DNA from: JAKFVC01 sp040386595
GTDB taxonomy: Bacteria > Planctomycetota > Planctomycetia > Planctomycetales > Planctomycetaceae
NCBI GenBank assembly: GCA_040386595.1
Contig: JAZKFE010000109.1
Location: 1-64,000 of the forward strand
Length of the DNA stretch: 64,000 bases
Direction of reading: 5' to 3'
Below are positions 35,314 to 43,948 of the stretch, one piece after another. Both the position numbers and the translations under genes were made by a program. Below the pieces are notes generated by a model. It did no database searches. It was not told the origin of the DNA and worked only from the letters and a program-made list of their open reading frames with translations. The first letter of the stretch is position 1. Each line of letters begins with the position of its first letter.

Positions 35314-37842
35314 ATGGTTGATTTTACGTTGAGCGAATGGCTGAGATTGATTCCCCGCAAATTGACTTGGAATACCCGACGCAAGTCGCGTCAAGTGAGG
35401 CTGGCTCGGGTTGAAGGTCTCGAGCAACGTGCCATGTTGACGGCCACGTTGCCTGTCGCTGTCGCCGACGTCTACACCGTGAACGAGGACACCACGCTGA
35501 CCGCCCCCACGGTACTCAGCAATGATACCGATGCTGATGGTGATACCATTGATCAAGCGGTATTGGGCACCACAACGGCCAATGGTGTCCTGAATCTGAA
35601 TACCAACGGCACTTTCACTTATACACCCAATGCGAATTTCAATGGGGTGGATACCTTCACGTATCAGGCTCGTGATTCGCTGAACAACGAAAACAGTCTG
35701 CCAACTCTGGTGACGATTAATGTGACCGCCGTCAATGACGCACCGGTCGCGACTCCGTCGAATATCACCACCGCCGAGGACACTCCGGCCGTGGGAACGG
35801 TCAGTGGAACCGATGTGGACGGTAATCCGTTGACCTATTCCGCCGGGTCGACTGCTCCGGCCAACGGCTCGGTGGTTATTGCTCCCAATGGGACATTCAC
35901 CTACACCCCCAATGCCAATTTCCATGGCACCGATACCTTCACCTTCAAAGCCAATGATTTGACGGTAGACAGCGCTGATGCTGTGGTGACGGTGACGATT
36001 ACCTCCGTCAATGACGTGCCCGTCGCGAATTCGACGACCATCACCACCAATGAGGACACCACTTTCGGTGGCACCTTGACTGCAACCGATGCCGACGGCG
36101 ACACGCTGGTGTACTCCACCGGAAGCGTGTTGGCACTCCACGGAATGGTCAACATCAATCCGAACGGAACCTACAGTTACACGCCTGCTCCCGACTACAA
36201 CGGTCCTGACTCGTTCAGCTTTAGGGTCAACGACGGAACTGTGAATAGTGTCGACGCATTTGTGACGGTCATCGTGACCGCCGTGAATGACGCACCGGTC
36301 GCGACTCCTTCGAATATCACCACCGCCGAAGACACTCCGGCCGTTGGAACGGTCAGTGGAACTGATGCGGATGGCAATCCGCTGACCTATTCCACAGGGG
36401 CGACTGCCCCGGCTCATGGTACGGTCGTCATCGCCCCCAATGGGACGTTTACTTACACCCCCGATGCCAACTTCAGTGGCAGTGATTCGTTTACGTTCAA
36501 GGCCAATGACGGCACGACGAACAGCGCTGACGCCACCGTGAATGTCACGGTCACTGCTGTCAACGATGCCCCGGTCGCCAATCTGCAGAGCATCACCACC
36601 AATGAGGACACCACGTTCAGTGGGACCTTAACCGCCACTGACGCCGATGGCGATACGCTGACTTACTCGGCAGGACTTGTGGCTGCGACGCACGGGACCG
36701 TGACGATCAATCCGAACGGGACATTCACCTACGCTCCCGCTGCCAACTACAACGGCCCCGATTCGTTCAGCTTCAAGGTTAACGATGGAACCGTGAATAG
36801 TGTCGACGCATTGGTGACGGTCACTGTGACCGCGGTCAATGACGCTCCGATCGCCACCCCCACAAATATTACAACCAATGAAGACACGCCTGTCGTGGGC
36901 ACGTTGTCGGCGACCGATGCTGACAACGATGTGTTGACGTACGCGATCGGTGCGAATACGCCGAACCACGGTACCGTGGTGATTGCCCCCAATGGGACAT
37001 TTACCTATACGCCAGATGCGAACTACAACGGGACCGATACTTTCTCCTTTACAGCCAACGATGGCACGACGAACAGTGCCCCGGCGACCGTGACGATTAC
37101 GATCACCGGAGTGAATGACGCTCCAGTCGTCGTCGATGGTTCCAATACTCAGGCCCATGACACGCAGTTCAGCGGATCATTGTCTCCGCTGGGCACGGAT
37201 GTCGATGGTGATTCCCTGACCTATATCGCGGTCACTCAGCCGCTGCATGGCACGTTGTCACTGAGCCCGGACGGGAATTTTAATTACACCCCCGCCCTGG
37301 GATTCACCGGGACCGATTTCTTCACCTTCAAGGCGAACGACGGCCAGGCTGATAGCAATATCGCCACCTACACCCTGAATGTGACCACTTTGTTTGTCCT
37401 GGAACTGTCACCAGTTCCCGGTACGATCGCCACGTCCGTTAAGGCCGCGGTGCCTCTGGATAATAACGCTCACCTAATTAATGTTAGTCCGACCGTCAAT
37501 TTTGGTAACGCCTCGATCAGTGCCGGGATCATCTCGGGCGGCGACAAGCGTGACCGGATCTTCATCACGGACGGTGCCGGCGGCGGTGGAACTATCGATG
37601 CTCGTGGTCGCCGAATCCTCTTCAATGGTGTGGAAGTCGCACGATTGACCGGTGGACGACGCGGAAATGATCTGCAAATTAGCTTCAAGGGCAATGCGAC
37701 GCTAGACGCCGTGGATGCGGTCTTGCAACGCATTAGCGTCAAGACTTCCAAACACGCCACACGTGCGACCCGGACAGTTCAAATTCGGGTAAGTGCCGGC
37801 GGCGAAACTAGCTCAGCGACGATCGACGCCAACGTTGCGTAA
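35314..37842 (+). CDS. Tandem cadherin-like repeat surface protein with LEPR-XLL-type start
   Basis: The 842-residue protein begins with a basic N-terminus and GLEQRAMLTA (near 35-44), the planctomycete LEPR-XLL-type sequence linked to export or anchoring. Seven repeats of about 91 residues follow (tandem-95/cadherin-like), each with NEDT or AEDT, DxDGDxLTY and PNGTFTYTP motifs. A last, different beta domain carries FNGVEVARLTGGRRGNDLQI. Asp-rich turns suggest calcium binding. GGAG lies 8 bases before ATG 35314. DNA of units 2+3 and 4+5 is nearly identical, showing a recent pairwise duplication. Likely a cell-surface adhesin or matrix protein. Confidence 0.88.
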   Translation: MVDFTLSEWLRLIPRKLTWNTRRKSRQVRLARVEGLEQRAMLTATLPVAVADVYTVNEDTTLTAPTVLSNDTDADGDTIDQAVLGTTTANGVLNLNTNGTFTYTPNANFNGVDTFTYQARDSLNNENSLPTLVTINVTAVNDAPVATPSNITTAEDTPAVGTVSGTDVDGNPLTYSAGSTAPANGSVVIAPNGTFTYTPNANFHGTDTFTFKANDLTVDSADAVVTVTITSVNDVPVANSTTITTNEDTTFGGTLTATDADGDTLVYSTGSVLALHGMVNINPNGTYSYTPAPDYNGPDSFSFRVNDGTVNSVDAFVTVIVTAVNDAPVATPSNITTAEDTPAVGTVSGTDADGNPLTYSTGATAPAHGTVVIAPNGTFTYTPDANFSGSDSFTFKANDGTTNSADATVNVTVTAVNDAPVANLQSITTNEDTTFSGTLTATDADGDTLTYSAGLVAATHGTVTINPNGTFTYAPAANYNGPDSFSFKVNDGTVNSVDALVTVTVTAVNDAPIATPTNITTNEDTPVVGTLSATDADNDVLTYAIGANTPNHGTVVIAPNGTFTYTPDANYNGTDTFSFTANDGTTNSAPATVTITITGVNDAPVVVDGSNTQAHDTQFSGSLSPLGTDVDGDSLTYIAVTQPLHGTLSLSPDGNFNYTPALGFTGTDFFTFKANDGQADSNIATYTLNVTTLFVLELSPVPGTIATSVKAAVPLDNNAHLINVSPTVNFGNASISAGIISGGDKRDRIFITDGAGGGGTIDARGRRILFNGVEVARLTGGRRGNDLQISFKGNATLDAVDAVLQRISVKTSKHATRATRTVQIRVSAGGETSSATIDANVA

Positions 37843-37851
37843 CGAAGTCAA

Positions 37852-37896
37852 CCGACGCGATGGGATACCCTCAGGTATTCCATCGCGTCGGCACTT
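37852..37896 (+). terminator. Strong 18-bp stem hairpin
   Basis: CCGACGCGATGGGATACC pairs with GGTATTCCATCGCGTCGG (one G-U) around a CTCA loop, 10 bases after the surface-protein stop. CACTT follows, a weak T tract. Confidence 0.78.
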
Positions 37897-37983
37897 GTTG
37901 TCGCCACTCGGATGTTGCCAGATTTCATCGGCGGAGTGTCCGCCGGGAATCTCAATGATCTTAAATATACGGAGATGATCAGT

Positions 37984-38694
37984 ATGCGTAGTTCAATGAC
38001 ACGTTTCTTCAAAGTGACAGGCCTGCTTGCCGTCGCGAGCGTTTGGGCTCTCACACCCGCAGTGGCCAAGGATCCTGCCGCTGTCGAAGTCAAAGTCGGC
38101 GAAAAGACCGTTGCCGTCGGTGTGGAAACGCAACCTGCCGCAGTTGTCATTCCGGAATGCCTGGCGAAGCTGGAACTGACTGCAGAGCAACAAAAACAAG
38201 TGAAAGACGTTGTCAGTCAGTCTGCCGCAGTCCATGCCAAAGTGTGGGGACAATTCAGCGAACGTTACCTACAAATGATCGCGGTGGAGTCGTCGATGCT
38301 CGCCGCGATCGAGGACAATTTGACCGAACCGCAGCTCACGCATGTACGCACTCATCGGCGTAAAACCGCTCATCATGGACGGACGGCCGTCGCGACACCC
38401 AAACCGGCGACCGCGATTGAGAATGAATTGGAGAAGGATGGCGTCCTGCTGACCGACGAGCAAGCCGCTGCCTCCGACTCACTCCAAGAGAAATATCACA
38501 CGAACCTGCATGTATTGCATCGTGAGATTCAGGGACTTCATGCCCGGTTGCTGGCTCTCGAAGCTGACAAACTGGTGCAGATTGAAAAAGTGTTGACTAA
38601 AGAACAACTGGCGCAGTTGCGCACGAATCGCCGGAATGCTCCCGTCGCGCTGAAATTGGCGACGAGCAACCCCGAGCCCGCGAAGGCCGAATAG
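37984..38694 (+). CDS. Periplasmic LTxxQ-like helical protein
   Basis: About 236 residues. GGAG nine bases before ATG 37984 supports this start over the upstream ATG 37912. A signal peptide (FFKVTGLLAVASVWALTPAVA) is followed by helical hairpins with LTxxQ-like motifs: LELTAEQQKQVKDV, LTEPQLTHVRTHRR, LLTDEQAA and LTKEQLAQLRTNRR. These recall Spy/CpxP-type periplasmic proteins, which bind unfolded proteins or metals, but homology is only suggestive. It lies between two hairpin-bounded genes. Confidence 0.6.
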   Translation: MRSSMTRFFKVTGLLAVASVWALTPAVAKDPAAVEVKVGEKTVAVGVETQPAAVVIPECLAKLELTAEQQKQVKDVVSQSAAVHAKVWGQFSERYLQMIAVESSMLAAIEDNLTEPQLTHVRTHRRKTAHHGRTAVATPKPATAIENELEKDGVLLTDEQAAASDSLQEKYHTNLHVLHREIQGLHARLLALEADKLVQIEKVLTKEQLAQLRTNRRNAPVALKLATSNPEPAKAE

Positions 38695-38793
38695 AACTGC
38701 CAAGATCTGCCGCACTGGGCATCGCAGGATGTCCGGTGCGACTTGGCACCAGATTTACTCAATCTTCAATGTGATCGATTCAATAAGGTGCGA

Positions 38794-39141
38794 ATGATGA
38801 TACGAAAACTTCTTTTCTCAGCTCTCGCCGTCGGCCTGGTGATGGCGATGACTCCGCGGGCTGAAGCCTTAGCTCAAGTCATCTCCGTTGGCCGCGGTGG
38901 CGTTCAATACAACGGTTATGGCCGAGGTTACTACGGTGGTTATGGCCCCGGGTATGGCAACGGCGGACGGGTTTATTCCGGTTATGGGAATGGTCCTTAT
39001 GGATACGGTGGCGGATACGGGTACGGACGAGGAGCTTATTACAATGGATACGGTAACTCGGGAGTCTACGTCCAACCCGGTCGCCAATTCTACCGTCCGT
39101 TCGGAGGGGGCGGTTACAACTCCTACGGTTACGGATGGTAA
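38794..39141 (+). CDS. Secreted Gly/Tyr-rich protein
   Basis: The 115-residue protein has a signal peptide (LLFSALAVGLVMAMTPRAEA), then a low-complexity GYGxGYYGGYGPGYGNGG tract. Such Gly/Tyr-rich sequences occur in cell-surface or matrix proteins. ATG 38794 is preferred over 38743 because the signal peptide begins there. The stop codon is 13 bases before the alternative TTG start of the next gene, which partly lies in another frame. Confidence 0.65.
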   Translation: MMIRKLLFSALAVGLVMAMTPRAEALAQVISVGRGGVQYNGYGRGYYGGYGPGYGNGGRVYSGYGNGPYGYGGGYGYGRGAYYNGYGNSGVYVQPGRQFYRPFGGGGYNSYGYGW

Positions 39142-39154
39142 TGAGCCAGCAGAC

Positions 39155-39367
39155 TTGTTGGTTCAACGAGTCGTCATCCAACTGCAGAGTCAGCTCGGCA
39201 GTCGGGTGCACGACTTTCGGCTGTCAGTACACCAGAATCGACTGATCTTAAGAGGGCAAGTCAGAACTTATTACTGCAAGCAACTGGTGCAGGAAATCGT
39301 GATGAAAGAGACGCCCTTGCTGATTGCGGCGAACGAGATTGCCGTGTTGCACCCGTCGGAAAAGTAA
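39155..39367 (+). CDS. BON-domain-like small protein, TTG start
   Basis: About 70 residues matching a BON fold: VVIQLQSQLGSRVHDFRLSV, then NRLILRGQVRTYYCKQLVQE and IVMKETPLLIAANEIAV. No ATG lies in frame downstream of the Gly/Tyr gene, so translation probably starts at TTG 39155 or 39158, 13-16 bases after that stop. BON domains bind phospholipid or periplasmic partners. No signal peptide; it may be a cytosolic or translationally coupled partner. Confidence 0.6.
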   Translation: MLVQRVVIQLQSQLGSRVHDFRLSVHQNRLILRGQVRTYYCKQLVQEIVMKETPLLIAANEIAVLHPSEK

Positions 39368-39443
39368 AGGTGTCCTGAACCGTTTAGCGGGAATTCCGAC
39401 CGCTATTGGGTTCGCGACATCCTTTTCTCTTTCTTTGCCCATG

Positions 39444-39731
39444 CTACGTGTCTGTGACCGAGCCCCCATAAGGGAGTTTGAGATCGATTTCCTTCAGTAC
39501 TCTTTCATAGTGGATCAGATGTGCTTGGATCTTTGATCGAAGCTCGGAAATGCATTGAGAAGCTTCATCGATATCAGATGCCGCCACGCACTTTTGGCAT
39601 TCCTCAAGGAGACAATACCAAGTATGGAGTGTATCCCCTTGAATAATGATTCCAGGGAATCGGCGGTAAGGAGTTTGGACCACAACCGAGTTGGATGCCA
39701 TGCTTAGCAGCTTGATCTCGGGATTCTCCAT
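39444..39731 (-). CDS. DUF6959-like small protein
   Basis: About 96 residues. The pattern MENPEIKLLSMASNSVVVQT then YRRFPGIIIQGDTLHTWY fits DUF6959-like proteins. Helical remainder with CQKCVAASDIDEASQCI. GGAGAG about six bases before ATG 39731 supports this start over a longer frame to 39878. Function unknown. It converges with the BON-like gene and diverges from selO. Confidence 0.65.
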   Translation of the reverse strand: MENPEIKLLSMASNSVVVQTPYRRFPGIIIQGDTLHTWYCLLEECQKCVAASDIDEASQCISELRSKIQAHLIHYERVLKEIDLKLPYGGSVTDT

Positions 39732-40039
39732 TACATCTCTCCGGTCGGTATTGAAGGAAAGTGCGAAACGCCTCTTCGATCCTTGTGGTTGAGTCATTCT
39801 CCATAAAGAGCTCGGCTGCGGCTTACTCCACAAAGCATCTGGTGATCTCCGTTGTCTTGGCTGAAAGTATGCTATCACAAGATGTTTCTGGCGGTAGTCA
39901 GACCTTCACTTTGATTCGAGTCCCTGACGCTGATGAGTACGCGTAGCGAATCCGTTGCCTGGATTTCGCCTTCAGCCTCTCCCAACTTCATTCCACCACC
40001 TATAATGTGATCGTCTGGAAGCGTCACTTGAAGAATAGG

Positions 40040-41524
40040 ATGGTCACTTTGAATGCATCGGTTGCCGATCAAAATCCAATCGGCTGGCAGTTTGATAATA
40101 CTTACTCACGGCTGCCGGAGGTCCTTTTCGCGCCGGCCAAGCCGGCCGCGTTGGCAGCGCCCCGCGTCGTGATTCTGAACCATCGGTTGGCGGATGACCT
40201 CGGCCTTGACCTCAGTAAGCTTTCACCCGAATCCGCCGCGGCGCTGTTCGCAGGCCAGGATCTGCCCAGCGGTTCCCGGCCGATCGCACAGGCGTATGCC
40301 GGCCATCAGTACGGCGGCTTTACGCTGCTGGGTGATGGCCGCGCCATCCTACTGGGGGAACACCGTTCGCCGTCTGGGACGCTTGTCGATATTCAATTCA
40401 AGGGGGCGGGGAAGACGCAGTATTCGCGTCGCGGCGATGGCCGTGCTGCTCTTGGGCCGATGCTCCGTGAGTACATCATCAGCGAGGCGATGTTCGCTCT
40501 GGGTATTCCCACCACGCGCAGTCTTGCAGTGGTCACGACAGGCGAGCCGGTTTACCGCGGAGGCAGGCTGCAGGGGGCGATCCTGACGCGTGTGGCTGCG
40601 AGTCACATTCGGGTCGGAACGTTCGAGTACTTGGCGGCCAAACAGGACGAATCAAGCTTGCGGGCGCTGGCCGACTACACAATTAACCGGCACTATCCGG
40701 AGCTGGCTGATACGCCGGACAAGTATCTGGAGTTTTTTCGTGCGGTCATGGACCGGCAAGCTTCGCTCATCGCCCGCTGGCAATTGGTCGGTTTCATCCA
40801 CGGGGTGATGAATACAGATAACATGGCGATCTCTGGCGAGACGATCGACTATGGCCCGTGTGCGTTTATGAATGCCTACGGTCCCGATACGGTCTTCAGT
40901 TCGATCGACCATGCTGGGCGATACGCCTATGGCAATCAACCCGGAATCGCACAGTGGAACTTAGTCCGTTTCGCTGAGACGTTGTTACCGCTGCTGGCTC
41001 CGCAACAGGAGCAGGCGGTCGCCATCGCGACGGAGGCCCTCGGCCAGTACCCTGCTCTGTTCGAGCAATACTGGCTGGCCGGGATGCGGGCCAAGCTAGG
41101 CTTGCAGACCGCAGAGGCTGGCGATATCGAGTTGGTGCAGTCGCTGCTGACCTGGATGCAGAAATCCCGGGCCGACTTTACCAACACGTTCCGCGATCTC
41201 TCGGCGGATGAGTTGCCCACTGGAGACCGGTACGCAGATCCAGACTTTGGTGCGTGGTATTCGCGATGGCAGCTTCGGCTTAGCCGCGAGAGTCAGCCGA
41301 GCACCTTGGCCCGCACCGCGATGAAGAGTGTCAATCCGGCCGTCATTCCCCGGAATCACCGGGTGGAAGAAGCACTCTCCGCCGCGGAAGGCCACGGCGA
41401 CCTGTCGGTCCTGCACCGTCTGTTGGCAGCGCTGGCGACGCCTTATGCCGCCGGTCCCGATGCCGCAATGTATCAAGAGCCTCCGCCCGACGATGGCAGC
41501 TATCGCACATTCTGCGGAACTTAG
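40040..41524 (+). CDS. selO: SelO/YdiU family protein adenylyltransferase
   Basis: The 494-residue protein matches the SelO pseudokinase family, which transfers AMP from ATP to Ser/Thr/Tyr on target proteins in redox control. Signatures: AYAGHQYGGFTLLGDGRAIL, then GAGKTQYSRRGDGRAALGPM, the catalytic-loop-like HGVMNTDNMAISGETIDYGP and IDHAGRYAYGNQPGIAQWNL. The bacterial enzyme uses Cys or Sec near the C-terminus; here a lone FCGT ending supplies Cys. ATG 40040 removes an 11-residue basic extension of the longer frame. It is followed by an inverted-repeat terminator-like element. Confidence 0.93.
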   Translation: MVTLNASVADQNPIGWQFDNTYSRLPEVLFAPAKPAALAAPRVVILNHRLADDLGLDLSKLSPESAAALFAGQDLPSGSRPIAQAYAGHQYGGFTLLGDGRAILLGEHRSPSGTLVDIQFKGAGKTQYSRRGDGRAALGPMLREYIISEAMFALGIPTTRSLAVVTTGEPVYRGGRLQGAILTRVAASHIRVGTFEYLAAKQDESSLRALADYTINRHYPELADTPDKYLEFFRAVMDRQASLIARWQLVGFIHGVMNTDNMAISGETIDYGPCAFMNAYGPDTVFSSIDHAGRYAYGNQPGIAQWNLVRFAETLLPLLAPQQEQAVAIATEALGQYPALFEQYWLAGMRAKLGLQTAEAGDIELVQSLLTWMQKSRADFTNTFRDLSADELPTGDRYADPDFGAWYSRWQLRLSRESQPSTLARTAMKSVNPAVIPRNHRVEEALSAAEGHGDLSVLHRLLAALATPYAAGPDAAMYQEPPPDDGSYRTFCGT

Positions 41525-41583
41525 GCAGTCGACTGGGGGCTGAGTCAGTCGATTTTGAATAGGTAGGTCTGCAGCAGTAGTCC

Positions 41584-41684
41584 TAATTGGCGAGCCCGGC
41601 GGCGTAAGCCCCGGGATTCCTCGTAAACCCTCAGATTTTCCAAACGAAGAAGAATCCGGGGGCTTACGCCGCCCGGCTCGCCTA
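41584..41684. repeat. Inverted-repeat element, ~33 bp arms
   Basis: Left arm GGCGAGCCCGGCGGCGTAAG then CCCCGGGATTCC; right arm AGAATCCGGGGGCTTACGCC then GCCCGGCTCGCC. The two are near-perfect inverses around a 28-base spacer. This motif is a common intergenic repeat in planctomycete genomes and here sits between convergent genes, where it could act as a bidirectional terminator. Confidence 0.85.
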
Positions 41685-41827
41685 GGCTGCATATTTTATT
41701 TGGTTTCAGTCGGATCGCTCCCTGGGGTGTGTGGGCCGACAGGGAAAGTGACACTGCCCCGCAAACATAACTAGTGTTCTTGATGGTACTAATTATGTTT
41801 GCGAGTCGAATCAACCCGTCCATCGGT

Positions 41828-43909
41828 TTACTTTGCACCCAACTCATCGGCCAAAGCTGTGGCACCATAGATCGTCCGCAGCGATTCTTGAATTGCGCTC
41901 GAATGAACGCTGACTGCTCGTCCTTGCGTTTCTGTGTAGGCGTAGTCCGCAATGAGGGATTGGATGTTGCCGTCAAAAATGATACCGACCAACTCGCCGG
42001 CTTGATTGACAACCGGGCTTCCAGAATTGCCGCCGATGATGTCGCAGGTGCAGACAAAGTTGAAGGGAGTGTCCGCTTTGATCTTCGTGCGGGCATTCGT
42101 CCAACTGAGAGGTAAGGCGAAGGGTTCCTTGTTGCCGTGTGCCTGGGCATGGTCAAAGGTGCCGCCCATGGTCGTCCAGGGGGGAATGGTCTTGCCTTCC
42201 TCTTGGTAGCCTTTGACCGTTCCAAAGGCCAACCGCAGGGTGAATGTTGCATCTGGATAAGTTGAACTGCCGAGCGTTGCAAACCGTGCTGCAGCGACCT
42301 TGGCGTAGGCTTGCCGTTGAGGTTCTTCAACCTGTTGTTCAAACAGTTTGCGGACCTCGCGAGCGCGAGCGTCTACTGATCGAGCCAGACGAATCAAAGT
42401 GTCATCCGAAGCGGTGATTGCGGCTGCGTTGGCCGCGAGTCGTTTTCTTTCAGGCACCTGAGCCAGCTTTGATCCTTGGATCAACTCGGTCGCTCGTGCT
42501 TGTGGCGATTTGCCATCTAAAACCAGTTTGACAAGTTCGTGTTCGGCTCCCAGTTGTTCCATCATCATGCCCAATGAATCAGCCAACTTGACCATTTCCA
42601 GATCGGAATAGATCGGCGATTCCGAATAGAGCTGTTGCTCGAGAGAGTCCCGCCCAGCTTCACCAAACTCGCGGAGGCGTTTGGCATTGGGCTTCTGATC
42701 TTCATCGGCCATCCGCACCAGGAGGCGAGCAATGTGAAACAATTCTGTGTTAAACGCCGAGCCACCTTCTAGCAAGTTGTACTCGGTACGAATCTTCTTC
42801 GCGGAGGCGATCGTTTGAGCAATCTCATCCCAGGCTGTGCTGTATTGGCTCTTCAGTTTGGCGTCCTGTTCCACGTGGTCACGGAGCTGTTTTTCCTCCA
42901 TCCGTTTGGTGTTCATGACCGCCGGATCCTGGAGACCGGCCAAGGCTCCCAGTCGGGCCTTACGGCTGTTCTGAATGCCGAAGAGCTCGTCCAGACCCCG
43001 CCGGGCATTCTCCAGACTGCGGTTGCTATAGTTGGATAGGAGCACTTCACGCCGGCGGAGGATGTCGAGTTGCTGCGGGACTGTCACATCGCGCAAGTAT
43101 TCTAGGTGAGCCACTGTGTTCAAACGGCTGGTACGGCCGGGATGTCCCGAGACGAAGACGAGCTCGCCATCCCCTGCTCCGGCCTTGCTCCACTTCAGGA
43201 AATGCTCAATCTTGGCGGGCTGATTGTCCTCATAGACACGGAAGAAACAGACGTCGAGATCGTATCGGGGGTATTCAAAATTATCCGGGTCACCGCCGAA
43301 GAAGGCGATCTCTTTTTCCGGAGCGAACACCAGTCGCACGTCCGTGTACTTCTTGAACTGATATAAGTGGTATTCGCCCCCCTGGAACAAGGTGACCACA
43401 TCGCTACGTAATTTGGACTTGGCTTGTTGCTCACTCTCGATGGTGTTGATCACCTCCTGCCGAGCTGCATGCGATTCCGCCGCCGACTGTCCCGGTTTGA
43501 CCGCCGCCTGCACCTGGGCGGTGACATCCTGAATGTTTTGTAGGACATTCAGCTCGAGATCCAGGCATTTGAGTTCATCGCCAGGAGTGGCGGCATGGTA
43601 ACCGAGCTTAATCAGGTCCCGGTCGGCCGTACTAAGTTTTTGGAGGGCATCAGCGCCGACATGGTGATTCGTCATCACCAGTCCGTTGCCTGAGACGAAC
43701 GATCCCGATCCCCCGCTATTAAAACGGACGCTGGAGAGTCGCAAGTGATCAAGCCATTGCTGGGTCGGTTCGAATCCGTATCTCTCTTTGAGAAGCTTTT
43801 TAGGAACGCGGTTATAGAGCCACATTCCCTCATCGGCATTACTCGAATCTGCTAGAGTCAGCCCCGCGAGGATTGCCATCATGGCCGCCGTTATGGTTCG
43901 TAGTTTCAT
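41828..43909 (-). CDS. S46 family dipeptidyl-peptidase (DPP7/DPP11-like)
   Basis: The 693-residue exported protease has a signal peptide (AAMMAILAGLTLADSSNADE) and the S46 pattern: GSGSFVSGNGLVMTNHHVGA with catalytic His near 82-83, a PRYDLDVCFFRVY stretch with acidic residues, and GGNSGSPVVNQAGELVGIIF with nucleophile Ser629. S46 enzymes trim dipeptides from N-termini in the periplasm. The OPT transporter gene lies 39 bases upstream on the same strand, so the two probably form an operon that releases and imports short peptides. Confidence 0.92.
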   Translation of the reverse strand: MKLRTITAAMMAILAGLTLADSSNADEGMWLYNRVPKKLLKERYGFEPTQQWLDHLRLSSVRFNSGGSGSFVSGNGLVMTNHHVGADALQKLSTADRDLIKLGYHAATPGDELKCLDLELNVLQNIQDVTAQVQAAVKPGQSAAESHAARQEVINTIESEQQAKSKLRSDVVTLFQGGEYHLYQFKKYTDVRLVFAPEKEIAFFGGDPDNFEYPRYDLDVCFFRVYEDNQPAKIEHFLKWSKAGAGDGELVFVSGHPGRTSRLNTVAHLEYLRDVTVPQQLDILRRREVLLSNYSNRSLENARRGLDELFGIQNSRKARLGALAGLQDPAVMNTKRMEEKQLRDHVEQDAKLKSQYSTAWDEIAQTIASAKKIRTEYNLLEGGSAFNTELFHIARLLVRMADEDQKPNAKRLREFGEAGRDSLEQQLYSESPIYSDLEMVKLADSLGMMMEQLGAEHELVKLVLDGKSPQARATELIQGSKLAQVPERKRLAANAAAITASDDTLIRLARSVDARAREVRKLFEQQVEEPQRQAYAKVAAARFATLGSSTYPDATFTLRLAFGTVKGYQEEGKTIPPWTTMGGTFDHAQAHGNKEPFALPLSWTNARTKIKADTPFNFVCTCDIIGGNSGSPVVNQAGELVGIIFDGNIQSLIADYAYTETQGRAVSVHSSAIQESLRTIYGATALADELGAK

Positions 43910-43948
43910 ATTAAAGTCCTTGAGTAAGTTGCGTCTGGTTGTACTTCA

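Noticed and set aside
35239..36417. 392-residue open frame on the minus strand
   Set aside because: It is antisense to the tandem cadherin-like repeats; repeat periodicity explains the long frame. Highly biased composition and no signature.
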